Of a stretch of DNA of 64,000 bases, positions 35,401 to 42,975 are shown in pieces. Below the pieces are notes generated by a model that was given only the letters and a program-made list of their open reading frames with translations, did no database searches and had not been told where the DNA came from. The position numbers and the translations under genes are program-made. Source of the DNA: a virus; the IMG/VR virus record IMGVR_UViG_3300036832_000974, positions 1 to 64,000 of that record; one strand, given 5' to 3'. The first letter of the stretch is position 1, and each line of letters starts with the position of its first letter.

Positions 35401-38300
35401 GTGTCAAAGGTCGATGCCATCAATGACGATGATGCACCGCCACCACTGCCCCTGAGCTCGTACGGGAAGATCGGAAACACACCGCTGCATATCGCTGGCG
35501 TGTCGAGCGTGATCGTCCCCGGCGAGCCCACCGCCCCGGCAGTTACGGAAGCGATCCGGGTCCCGTCAGCGATCGGCCATCGCGCGTCGTCGCCCGCATT
35601 GTAGCGCGGCGAGAAGAACGGGTCGCCCGCCGCGTAGTAGGTGGCAAGCTCGCCGCCGTTGCCGTCGCCAAGATTGACGTTAGTGACGCTGGTGCTGCCC
35701 TTCTCGAAGGTGCCGAAGAACAGCTTGAGCGGGATCACCGCGCCGGTCTTGACGAGGACAGTGTATCCCGACAGCGCGAGATCGGTGTTCGCGTTGGAAA
35801 GGAAGTTGTAGGCGTCAGAGCCGTAGCCACCCACCGTCCTGATGTTGTTCTGCTGCTGGGTCGTGATGACATAGTGATTGTCTGCACCGGTCGGGCCAGC
35901 CACAGCGGTGACGACAAAGCTCGTGCCGGTATTGATATGGTAGAGAATGTCGCCGACATCGATCCGGTACATCGCACCGACCGAAGTCTGATAGGCGCCG
36001 AAATAGCCGAACGTCATCACGTCACCAGCGTAGGATGGAGCTACTGGCGTCGCGCCGCTGTCAGTCATCGCGATGAGCGCTTCCGACGGCACCGTGATCT
36101 GCCACTCGCGACCCTGGCTGTCGACGTAACGCTTGACATATTGGGACATCGGCGTCCGAAAACCGGTCGCAATAGAAACTTCGTCCTTGTTGAAGAACTG
36201 AACGCTTCCGCCATCCGCGGGATAATAGCTTGATCGCATCGCCTCACTGGCGTGGGAGACGTCATTAAAGTTGGCATAGTTGCCAATGGTGCTGTTGAAG
36301 CGGCCACCGCCCAACAGCATGCCACCGCAGTAGTTGATGGCCTGCCTCAAGGCTGGCGTTGAAAAATTCTGCGTCGCCCCGTACTGCAAGCCACCGCGGA
36401 ACGACAGCGCCGCGCCTTGGGCAGCGAGAGTTGAGATGCGGGAATGGCCAACCCAAGTCGTGCCGATGAAAGTGATCGAAGTGTAGGAAGTGGACGTGAG
36501 GATCGATGGTGGTATGAAATTCTGCACGCCATCCTGAAGATCGATCAGCCCACCGGTGAAGACGACGCTGCTACCTACCGGTGAGCCAGCCATTAACGTG
36601 CCAAGACGGACCGTCGACTCGCAGTAGAGCTGGTTGATCACCAGCGGACCGGAAGACATTCCGATATCGAAAATCTGATAGGAAGCGCCGCCCGAGCAGT
36701 TGTCGATCGGCCCACCAAGGATACCGTTCGCGACACCGAAATGGGTGTTAGTTAGGAAGGTGTGACTCACATTGAAATTGTTGTTGCGTAGCTCGACGTT
36801 GCGCGACTGCGTGTGGCACACCGCGATGTGATAGACGTTCCCCCACAGATTGTTGTTGCGGATGCGGGTGAAGTCGGCGTTGCCGTCGGCGTTGGGCTTG
36901 ACGCAGATGCCGACGCCGAAGCCCTCGATGCTGCATTCTTCGATCGTCACGTCAGACGACGCCCCGTCACCATACTGCGTGGTTCGTCCCGTCCATGCAG
37001 GGTAGATGCGGTCAGGGTAGTGGTCGGTCGGCTGAGACCCGCAGTAGGCGTCGATGGTCACGCCAGCGTAGGGCGAGTGCTGCTGCAGTCCGCCGGGATT
37101 TGATCCCGACGGCGTCAATCCCGGCGCCAGCCAATCGTCGCGATTCGGCGAGAGCGGATACGGGACGAGACCTGTTTGGGTCTGAGTAGCCCACAGGAAA
37201 TTTCTGCCCTTGATGCGGAAGCCGCGAAGCAGCCCCATCCGCATGCCCATGAAATTGATGCAGGGCCGATCGGTCTTCGACGGGATCAGCAGGGTGCCAC
37301 CGCCAACGTAGCTGCCACGTAAATTGGCAGCAACCAGTTGCAGTGAAGTGAGACCATTCCAGCCGAGATGGATAGTCTCATCGAGCCTGAACGGCCCATC
37401 TGGCACTCTCACCACGTTGTGGTAATTCTGCAGCGCGAAGTCGACGGCAGCCTGCAGCATCGGCGCATTATCGGTGCCGGTCACTGTATCGCGCCAGCAC
37501 AAGAACTTCAGGTTAGTGCCAGCCGGAACGGCGCGCGAGACCGTGATGCTGGTGTTGGTGACAACGCTGACAACGGTGGCGTCGGTCGCCATCGCGTTGG
37601 CACCCATGCTCGCCCAGTTGAAGTTGCCGATGTGCATGCCGGACACCACACCGGTGGTGTCCGAAGTGGTTATCACCGTGGTGCCGTTAGCCGTCGCCGT
37701 GATGATGCCAACACCCCAGTCCATCGTCTGGGCGCCGTCCGGCACCATGCCGAACTCACCGGCGTTGACCGGACTGGTCGAGTACATCGGCGCGAACAGC
37801 TGCCCGCCGACCGTGACCTCGCCGTACAGCCCGAGCGTCGATGCCACCGGCTTGAAGCTTAGTGGCACTGCCTCTTGGTATGCCGGCGGCGGCCACGTCC
37901 CCATCATGTTGCGGATGCGGACCTCGGTGACATTGGCCGGAATGGTGCCTGACGCCAGAAAGTCGGCCTTGGTGTTGAACGCCATCACCGACGACGACAG
38001 GCTGGTGAGATCCTCGGCGAGCAGCACGAACGCCACCCGCGCGGCACCTGAGAGCACGATCGCTGCGTTGCTGTTGCTGGACCCGATCGGGCCCCGCGTC
38101 ATCACCGTGCCACCGCTGCCAATGATGCCGCGCCCGTACTCGTAGTTCGATCCGTCGATGATGGAATAGGAAACCTCGGTGCCGTCAGCGACGCCAGCTT
38201 GCGACGGCGTCCGCTTGCCGGTGAGCGGCAGCCCAACGGTGAGCGAACCGGTGCCCGTCGTTGGCGTACTGAACTGAACCAGATCGACGAATGCGGACAT
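32439..38300 (-). CDS. Giant tail fibre/spike with two beta-helix regions
   Basis: 1953 residues, the longest gene here, from the second ATG (38300), four bases after GGAGGG. Residues 1-100 are the shared anchor domain (DLVQFSTPTTGTGSLTVGLP ... ARVAFVLLAEDLTSL). Two separate parallel beta-helix regions follow: one begins near residue 270 (DNAPMLQAAVDFALQNYHN, then NVVRVPDGPFRLDETIHLGW) and the second near residue 1000 (SINPSKAPYSFTSADGAHWE, DQSTDDSATLNAALLPF). Such folds bind or degrade surface polysaccharide. Two helices in one chain suggest two receptor or enzyme activities. It ends in a beta-rich tip. Confidence 0.85.
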   Translation of the reverse strand: MSAFVDLVQFSTPTTGTGSLTVGLPLTGKRTPSQAGVADGTEVSYSIIDGSNYEYGRGIIGSGGTVMTRGPIGSSNSNAAIVLSGAARVAFVLLAEDLTSLSSSVMAFNTKADFLASGTIPANVTEVRIRNMMGTWPPPAYQEAVPLSFKPVASTLGLYGEVTVGGQLFAPMYSTSPVNAGEFGMVPDGAQTMDWGVGIITATANGTTVITTSDTTGVVSGMHIGNFNWASMGANAMATDATVVSVVTNTSITVSRAVPAGTNLKFLCWRDTVTGTDNAPMLQAAVDFALQNYHNVVRVPDGPFRLDETIHLGWNGLTSLQLVAANLRGSYVGGGTLLIPSKTDRPCINFMGMRMGLLRGFRIKGRNFLWATQTQTGLVPYPLSPNRDDWLAPGLTPSGSNPGGLQQHSPYAGVTIDAYCGSQPTDHYPDRIYPAWTGRTTQYGDGASSDVTIEECSIEGFGVGICVKPNADGNADFTRIRNNNLWGNVYHIAVCHTQSRNVELRNNNFNVSHTFLTNTHFGVANGILGGPIDNCSGGASYQIFDIGMSSGPLVINQLYCESTVRLGTLMAGSPVGSSVVFTGGLIDLQDGVQNFIPPSILTSTSYTSITFIGTTWVGHSRISTLAAQGAALSFRGGLQYGATQNFSTPALRQAINYCGGMLLGGGRFNSTIGNYANFNDVSHASEAMRSSYYPADGGSVQFFNKDEVSIATGFRTPMSQYVKRYVDSQGREWQITVPSEALIAMTDSGATPVAPSYAGDVMTFGYFGAYQTSVGAMYRIDVGDILYHINTGTSFVVTAVAGPTGADNHYVITTQQQNNIRTVGGYGSDAYNFLSNANTDLALSGYTVLVKTGAVIPLKLFFGTFEKGSTSVTNVNLGDGNGGELATYYAAGDPFFSPRYNAGDDARWPIADGTRIASVTAGAVGSPGTITLDTPAICSGVFPIFPYELRGSGGGASSSLMASTFDTRTVAMAANIAPSLNAIHTSGYRTVGDGGGANYKRVSSINPSKAPYSFTSADGAHWEYIPEAIGWNAKVAGVYADQSTDDSATLNAALLPFQDPGTILNGGSLTATLLLPPSVMMLKHPVILCGNNGISIKILGQSQSASGGTVSSCFAWQGSGYPSMFIIYGANQIIIEAVNFVSIGMDYTTFSDLVNTVHITADNTMNNFGAIHLAAAVTAGTNRTFTCDMMINDHPWTSPGVQPGASVGVGLGTAAFEIVYVKAIVSQYAFVADCVNDHAVGEKVGGGTPCNNITFNRCVFATGVLAHNSTAVLCGNQIQQTVQAAQIIFDSCEVLGGIKNATVTIAAGNPLVVTDTAHGLTMGRAVKIDDANSGLTYYAIPIDADHYHLALPVYNFQFPTITDAFATLMPNASPGVVHWPGHGLAANTPVVFQTDGSLPSTIVGGPLYSTDITHGNNYYVSATGLATDTFQVSATPGGASINFTGTQYGNHKVFAGKVPLVGTTRSGTTVRSIKGHSGFRTIVGGNIKNFFIFNTVFGHLDYGFDGDPVSGSCELFFPSFAGDTLSDIRANGASNIHITSAETESCGMFLTAVGGAGQINATLVQNSYQCTMPADGVVIQWPGNLTMINNVFMNGARDACFLENPAVGMSPKIVCTDISSLNSHPVIPITASISTTGGVSTLNVTAVAAGFPGFGPTWQIRFYRSPGSGNSMETAQISNYGTGSGGVGTYTLDRDMGTVSSKGMTVVQILGAQEPGGVTSIGNSFANTGGTQGVPVYYDGSMNPYDPNDEFPTSTFPHSKWAVQQINDYGDTGKIPTSFGALQTLSTGLGQNVQGSGLIAHSQGILTDGVTSITIPFTSINSAGVTTVDISLGAIPMRSKITGIVADVARVFTGAGTCTMQVGTTSGGTDLLKAFDCTTVVRGGTKGNVKGIADADYGVNLAKATMPTADGFCPGWDGPTGTMQMSVRFIGATALTGLTDGSVTIYISTRRYH

Positions 38301-40261
38301 CATCCCTCCAGCGCGGCCGACACCGCGTCAATCACCGCTGGCCAGTCGCGGAAACGCGGCTGCCGGAAGATCTTCATTCGCGGATACCAGATCGTGGTTT
38401 CGCCGCTGAGCCCCCACCGGAAGTCAGGATCGTAGGAAAGCAACAGCCACGTCGGCACGCCGAGCGCTCCGGCAAGATGCGCAATCACGGTGTCGACGGT
38501 GATGACGAGATCAAGCGCCTTGATCGCCGCCGCGGTGGTGGCGAAGCTTTCAAACTGCCCGGTGTTCTCCAGCGAGAAAAACGGCCCGTGCTTCTTGACC
38601 AGTGGCGCCAGCAGCTTCTGCGGAATGTCGCGGGTGTAGGGCCGCTCGCTGGTGGCGCTGCCGACGCCGCACAGCCCGATCCTCGCCTCGTTCATCGGGT
38701 GGCGACCGAACGCAAACGAATGGTTGCCCTGGCCGCGCCAGTTGTCGACCAGCATCGGATCGACCTTGAGATAGGGCGCATCAATCCGAATGAGATCCTC
38801 GTCGGCATCAAGCACGCTCGGCACCGACGGCAACGGCAGGTGGAAACCATAGCGCGGCAGCGATCGCCGCAGCCGGTGGATTGCGTACTGCGGCAGGCCG
38901 AGCAGACCGCGCGAATCCTCGAACAGCTCGTAAAGCTCGGGCTGCACCTCAAGAACAGCGTTCGGCGCACGCTGCAACACGTAGCGCATGAACCGCGCAA
39001 ACATGATGGTATCGCCATAGCCCTGTTCCGACCAGATCAGCACCGGCGCTTGCGTCGGCGTGCCGTCCCACGGCGGGCAATCGTGCACGCGGTTTGCCCC
39101 GATCAGATGCGGATGCGGCTGGCCACTGCGCAGCTCGTAGCCCTTCCAGCCCTGCCGCCAGCGACCAGCTTGCAGATCGTGCAACGCTCGCACGTGCAGG
39201 GTCGGCTTGTGCTCTGGATTGATCCGCAGATTGGTCTCGATCAGCGCCGCCGCCTTGTCGGTGCGCTGCATCAGCTGCTCGTAATGCGCCACCAGCAGCC
39301 GCGACATCAGGTCGTTCGGATCGCGCTCGATCACCCGGCTGAACCGGGCGATTTCGCGGTCGAACATCTGATCGTCCTGGCGGATGTCCGCGACCTCATC
39401 GAGATTGTTGACGCTCCACGGCTTGCCGTCACTAGCGCCCTCCTCGGGAACGCACAGCATCATGATCGACATCAGCACGCCGAAGATGTTGCGCTTCTCG
39501 CCGCGGAAGTTGCCGGGATTGAAGTGATACGGCCGGTGCCAATACATGCGATAGCCGTACTCGACCAGCTGCGCGATCAGCGCTTCGGACAGGTCCGGAT
39601 CCTCGTTCTCGATGTAGATGATCGGCCGGCAGCGCTTGATGGTCTGCTCGGCGCCGCGCAGCACCTGCAGCTCATGGCGATCGACATCGATCTTGATGAA
39701 CTGCAGCCGCTGCAGGCCGAGGCTGTCGATCGTCATGCAGTTGATTTCAAAATCGCCAGTGTTGATCTCAGGGCGGCAGTAGGCGTGCAACGCGTCCTGC
39801 TTTGACACCTTGATGGTGCCGGTATGGTCGCTCGCCGCACACGGGATCACCCGCGCCTGCCGCAGATTGTTGTTGGCGAGGTTCGACATCAGCAGCGGCA
39901 CGTTGGTCGGCGACGCCTCGAATGCAATCACTTGCCCGGTCCATCCGACCAGCTTCGCCATCGGCACCGTGAATGCGCCGATGTTGGCGCCGACGTCGAT
40001 GGCAACATGGCCGGGCCGCAAGCACTTCTTGAAGACGACGACCTCGCCCTCAGAGTATTCGCCATAGGTCGCCAGCGAGAGCCCGACCAGCTCGTCCTCG
40101 TCATAGATCGAGAAGGTGCCGTGGCGGGCCTCGATCTTGCGCGGGGAGAAGAACGTGGTCGGCAGTGGCTCGGGCTTCTGTCCCGGCCCTGGCAACACCC
40201 CCATGGTGGGGATATCGAACACCGCGCCGCCGTTGACATACTCGACCTGTGGTTCCGACAT
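38300..40261 (-). CDS. Fusion of FkbM-type methyltransferase and TPR glycosyltransferase
   Basis: 653 residues from ATG 40261. Residues 65-270 are an FkbM-family methyltransferase: VAIDVGANIGAFTVPMAKLV (SAM-binding loop), VIAFEASPTNVPLLMSNLAN, FIKIDVDRHELQVLRGAEQT. Residues 275-400 hold TPR-like helices (NDLMSRLLVAHYEQLMQRTD, DLQAGRWRQGWKGYELR). Residues 405-650 match the C-terminal half of bacterial TPR glycosyltransferases (GT9-like): PVLIWSEQGYGDTIMFARFM, LDLVITVDTVIAHLAGALGV, PTWLLLSYDPDFRWG. The fusion should add and methylate sugars in the cytoplasm. Overlap of its stop with the giant fibre's start shows it belongs to the fibre operon. Likely targets are tail fibres or host surface sugar; this is inference. 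Confidence 0.85.
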   Translation of the reverse strand: MSEPQVEYVNGGAVFDIPTMGVLPGPGQKPEPLPTTFFSPRKIEARHGTFSIYDEDELVGLSLATYGEYSEGEVVVFKKCLRPGHVAIDVGANIGAFTVPMAKLVGWTGQVIAFEASPTNVPLLMSNLANNNLRQARVIPCAASDHTGTIKVSKQDALHAYCRPEINTGDFEINCMTIDSLGLQRLQFIKIDVDRHELQVLRGAEQTIKRCRPIIYIENEDPDLSEALIAQLVEYGYRMYWHRPYHFNPGNFRGEKRNIFGVLMSIMMLCVPEEGASDGKPWSVNNLDEVADIRQDDQMFDREIARFSRVIERDPNDLMSRLLVAHYEQLMQRTDKAAALIETNLRINPEHKPTLHVRALHDLQAGRWRQGWKGYELRSGQPHPHLIGANRVHDCPPWDGTPTQAPVLIWSEQGYGDTIMFARFMRYVLQRAPNAVLEVQPELYELFEDSRGLLGLPQYAIHRLRRSLPRYGFHLPLPSVPSVLDADEDLIRIDAPYLKVDPMLVDNWRGQGNHSFAFGRHPMNEARIGLCGVGSATSERPYTRDIPQKLLAPLVKKHGPFFSLENTGQFESFATTAAAIKALDLVITVDTVIAHLAGALGVPTWLLLSYDPDFRWGLSGETTIWYPRMKIFRQPRFRDWPAVIDAVSAALEG

Positions 40262-40282
40262 ATGACCTTGTCCCTGACGCAC

Positions 40283-40306
40283 AAAAAAACCGGCTCAAAG
40301 GCCGGT
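40283..40306 (-). terminator. Intrinsic terminator on the minus strand
   Basis: GCCGGT (40301-40306) and ACCGGC (40289-40294) form a six-base stem with a six-base loop; the minus strand continues into seven T residues (40289-40283). It splits the late operon into a structural part (right) and a fibre/sugar/lysis part (left), which must rely on read-through or a separate promoter. Confidence 0.85.
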
Positions 40307-40335
40307 CGAATGTCACAGATTGAGTTTGAGCTAAG

Positions 40336-40710
40336 TCATTGAGACGGTATGCGTATGTCAAAAGGCGTGAGCGTGAAGGTGTTCCCGGCGGTGACCACTT
40401 GGGTTGCGCTCAACGTCCCGTGCGCGTGCAGGGTGCCTGCGGCATAGACCGCCCACCATGACGCCGTGCCGGACGTGGTAATGGTGCCGTCGCTGACCGC
40501 CGTCGCCGTCACCCGGCGCCCGTTGGGCGTTCCAGCCGATGGCGCGCCGAACACCGCGCCAGCGCCCCAGCTCTTGAAGCCAAGCAGGCCGGTGGTTGCC
40601 GCGATCGCGATCGTGGTCGGCTCAGCCGAACAGACCGACAAGAATGCGCTTTCGGTGTCGAGGACATTGAGACCGAAGTCGAGGACACGATCTTCAAGCG
40701 AAGCAGCCAT
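40336..40710 (-). CDS. Putative tail-associated structural protein
   Basis: 124 residues: LEDRVLDFGLNVLDTESAFL, TTGLLGFKSWGAGAVFGAPS, GRRVTATAVSDGTITTSGTA, SWWAVYAAGTLHAHGTLSAT, NTFTLTPFDIRIPSQ. The central pattern 'SWWAV...L.A.G.L' followed by 'N.FTL..F.I.IP' is a beta-sandwich seen in phage structural proteins of unclear role. Located between gpD-region genes and the terminator. Probably part of the virion. Confidence 0.6.
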   Translation of the reverse strand: MAASLEDRVLDFGLNVLDTESAFLSVCSAEPTTIAIAATTGLLGFKSWGAGAVFGAPSAGTPNGRRVTATAVSDGTITTSGTASWWAVYAAGTLHAHGTLSATQVVTAGNTFTLTPFDIRIPSQ

Positions 40711-40731
40711 GGTGTTTGCTCTCCTTGTGGA

Positions 40732-40899
40732 TTACGCGCGGCCAGCCAGCTCTTGCTCGGCCGCTTTGACCGAGGTGCCGACCTTGTTGACTACAGCCCT
40801 CAGCTCGTCCGGCGTGATGCCGAACTTGTCAGCCCAGTAGCGCAGATCATGCGGCTGATTAATGTTGATGTGCGCGCGCTTCGATAGATCATCAGGCAT
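40732..40899 (-). CDS. DUF3606 protein
   Basis: 55 residues from ATG 40899. HINI, then NQPHDLRYWADKFGITPDEL and RAVVNKVGTSVKAAEQEL fit the DUF3606 pattern (IN....EvryW..kFgvs...L..AV.kVG.sa..v...L) over its full length. Such small proteins are common in Alphaproteobacteria and have no known function. Here one is found within a phage tail operon. Confidence 0.75.
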   Translation of the reverse strand: MPDDLSKRAHININQPHDLRYWADKFGITPDELRAVVNKVGTSVKAAEQELAGRA

Positions 40900-40911
40900 G
40901 GGCTGCTGCTC

Positions 40912-42153
40912 CTATGGAACGTTGCCGAATACAGGTGGCGTCGGCGGCAGCGGCACGCCGCCAGGAAATTCTTTCTGCAGAAACTTCTCGTTCATGGTGT
41001 AGGGCGGGGAGACGCCGTCCATGCCGGTGAGCTGCACGGCCTGCACGTCGAGCCACGTGATGTAGCCCTGGCGCGAATAGATGTGCTCGGCGACCTTGCA
41101 CCAGTACACACCGTCGACCCCGGGCCGAGCACCGACGATCTGCACCGCGCAATTGCCCTGCGCGGTCGGCTCGCCGTTGATGACGATACGGCCGGTCCCT
41201 TGCTCTTGCCCCAAGCTTTCGTCGACGCCTTCGTTGTCGCCGCCAGCCTGCTGCTTGTTGGGCGCCGGGACTGGCAACCTGAACTTGGACGTACCGAGGT
41301 TGAACGGCGCGTTCTGGGTGACCTGCTGGGCCACCTCGTTCCACTTGCCAGCACCGACGTCGAAGAAATGCTGCGATGCTTCCTTCCACATCGACGCCGC
41401 CGACAACGGCCTCAATCGCCAGCCGATCAGGTTCTTGCCCCACACCGCCTCGACCGACGGCGTAAAGGTGCCGTCGACGTTCTGGAAGTTTTGGGTGAAC
41501 TCGCCGTTGGTGCCGCCCTTGACCCGAAACAACGCGCCCATCTCCTTCGCCAAGCGAGTGGCGAAGTGGTAATACGGCTCACCGGCTTGCTGCCAGTAAT
41601 CGCGCTGCAGGTTCTTCCCATCAAAAAAAGAATGCACTTCGATGGTGTGGCCAGCTTTCTGTGCGGCCTCCTTGAGCACCTTCGAAACCGGAAGCGTTTC
41701 GCCCTGCTCGCCCTCTTTGGCACCTTCGCCCCAGCTTCTGTTCTTCTGCTCCTTGCCGCCGCGGAATTGCTCGGCGCCCCTGCCGTGGATCCACATGCGG
41801 CGGCCACCCTGCTTGCGGCCAAAGCCGTGCTCGACGTCATGCACGACACCGTCCCACACCAGCATGTTTGTGCTGCTCTCACCGACCCAGCCGAAGAAAA
41901 TCTTGAGGCTGGAGTCGAGCGGCGGAATCGGCAGGCGGCCATCGCGATCGTCCAGCTCGATCTCGGCTTGGTAATCAGCAACGTTCATGCCGGTCATGGC
42001 CCGCACCTGAATCAAATGCGGGTCGAGCTTGTGGGTAACGTTGAGGCCGTTGACGACGATGGCGCAATACGCGCGCAAGCGGTTGCTCTGAACCTGATCG
42101 CCAATGAAGGGATCGTAAAGCTGGCCGAAAGCAGGGTCGCTCAGCGTTGGCAT
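40912..42153 (-). CDS. Tail hub protein, gpD-like (late control D)
   Basis: 413 residues from ATG 42153; a longer version would overlap the gpX gene. SNRLRAYCAIVVNGLNVTHK, YQAEIELDDRDGRLPIPPLD, LKIFFGWVGESSTNMLVWDG, and VLKEAAQKAGHTIEVHSFF are typical of P2 gpD proteins. They form the hub of the baseplate between tube and spike and share folds with T4 gp27/VgrG. The order U-X-D is that of P2. The last 150 residues differ and include TGRIVINGEPTAQGNCAVQI. Confidence 0.88.
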   Translation of the reverse strand: MPTLSDPAFGQLYDPFIGDQVQSNRLRAYCAIVVNGLNVTHKLDPHLIQVRAMTGMNVADYQAEIELDDRDGRLPIPPLDSSLKIFFGWVGESSTNMLVWDGVVHDVEHGFGRKQGGRRMWIHGRGAEQFRGGKEQKNRSWGEGAKEGEQGETLPVSKVLKEAAQKAGHTIEVHSFFDGKNLQRDYWQQAGEPYYHFATRLAKEMGALFRVKGGTNGEFTQNFQNVDGTFTPSVEAVWGKNLIGWRLRPLSAASMWKEASQHFFDVGAGKWNEVAQQVTQNAPFNLGTSKFRLPVPAPNKQQAGGDNEGVDESLGQEQGTGRIVINGEPTAQGNCAVQIVGARPGVDGVYWCKVAEHIYSRQGYITWLDVQAVQLTGMDGVSPPYTMNEKFLQKEFPGGVPLPPTPPVFGNVP

Positions 42154-42160
42154 GATGACC

Positions 42161-42433
42161 TCATAGACGATATCCAAACTTGTCGGTCCACAGCGTGTCC
42201 TGCGCCATCGGTATTGGCTTTCCGGCAATCAAGGTTGGGTCGATGGGAACGCGAAGGTAGGTACCGACAGGAATGAACGGCGTCACCCGGTGGGCGAACG
42301 CCAGCTGCGGATTGAGGTCGAGCATCTGCTCGACAATGCCCGGCGCTTTGTTTCTGTACCGTTTCCACGCAATAAGATCGGCGGTGACGTATTCGCTTTC
42401 GACCTTCCATAGCTCGAAGCTGGTGATCGCCAT
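42161..42433 (-). CDS. Tail protein X (gpX, LysM-like)
   Basis: 90 residues. Its size, place between U and D genes, and PGIVEQMLDLNPQLAFAHRV, TPFIPVGTYLRVPIDP identify it as P2 gpX. The LysM-like fold joins tube and baseplate. Its stop lies eight bases from the hub gene; its start overlaps the gpU stop. Confidence 0.9.
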   Translation of the reverse strand: MAITSFELWKVESEYVTADLIAWKRYRNKAPGIVEQMLDLNPQLAFAHRVTPFIPVGTYLRVPIDPTLIAGKPIPMAQDTLWTDKFGYRL

Positions 42434-42975
42434 CAGCTGCCAGCTCCCGTGGTGCGCCAGATCTGGTTGAGATAGCCGTCAGCCTCTGGCACCGGCACCC
42501 GCGCCATCGTCGCCTCGAACGCGATCTGCTGACCAACACCTTCGGACGACAGGAATGTATGGGCGCGCACCAACCGCTCGCAGATGAACCAACCGAGAAT
42601 CTCGCCGTTGCCGCGGACCAGCTGGTGAGCAACACCAGCGCGGCGCATGGCGTTGAAGTGCTCCAGCTCGTTCATGCCGCCGATGCGATATGGGAAAATC
42701 TTGCCACGTAGAAAAATCTGCTCGTCGTTCTCGCCAACCCACTCACGATAGATCGCCGCGCCAGCGATTTCCTTGTGAGCCCAATCCGATGCGGTCTCGT
42801 GGTCCAGCTCATGGATGTTGAGGGGAAAGACCTGAATCTGGACCGTTCCCCACTGGTACAACGTCGAGATATCGCCGCCCTCGCTGGTCGTGGTCGGCGC
42901 ATACCAGCCGCTGCCATCCGGCTTGGTCGATTGGTAGTTCGGCTTGGTGGTGGTAGGGGTTGTCGTGAGCGCCAT
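42433..42975 (-). CDS. Tail protein U (gpU)
   Basis: 180 residues. LYQWGTVQIQVFPLNIHELD, HETASDWAHKEIAGAAIYRE, GENDEQIFLRGKIFPYRIGG, NELEHFNAMRRAGVAHQLVR are the conserved parts of P2 gpU. Following the tape measure gene directly, it acts in tail assembly at the baseplate. The N-terminal 30 residues are a Thr/Pro-rich extension. Confidence 0.9.
   Translation of the reverse strand: MALTTTPTTTKPNYQSTKPDGSGWYAPTTTSEGGDISTLYQWGTVQIQVFPLNIHELDHETASDWAHKEIAGAAIYREWVGENDEQIFLRGKIFPYRIGGMNELEHFNAMRRAGVAHQLVRGNGEILGWFICERLVRAHTFLSSEGVGQQIAFEATMARVPVPEADGYLNQIWRTTGAGS

Noticed and set aside
38291-39805. 504-codon plus-strand frame opposite the methyltransferase/glycosyltransferase
   Set aside because: Antisense shadow: residues are Arg/His/Val-rich without any motif, while the minus strand carries clear enzyme motifs. 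The same applies to long plus frames at 41083-42276, 42775-44403 and 56009-57649.
38300-40261. Methyltransferase/glycosyltransferase as host flanking DNA
   Set aside because: It overlaps the giant fibre start and has virion genes on both sides, so it belongs to the phage.
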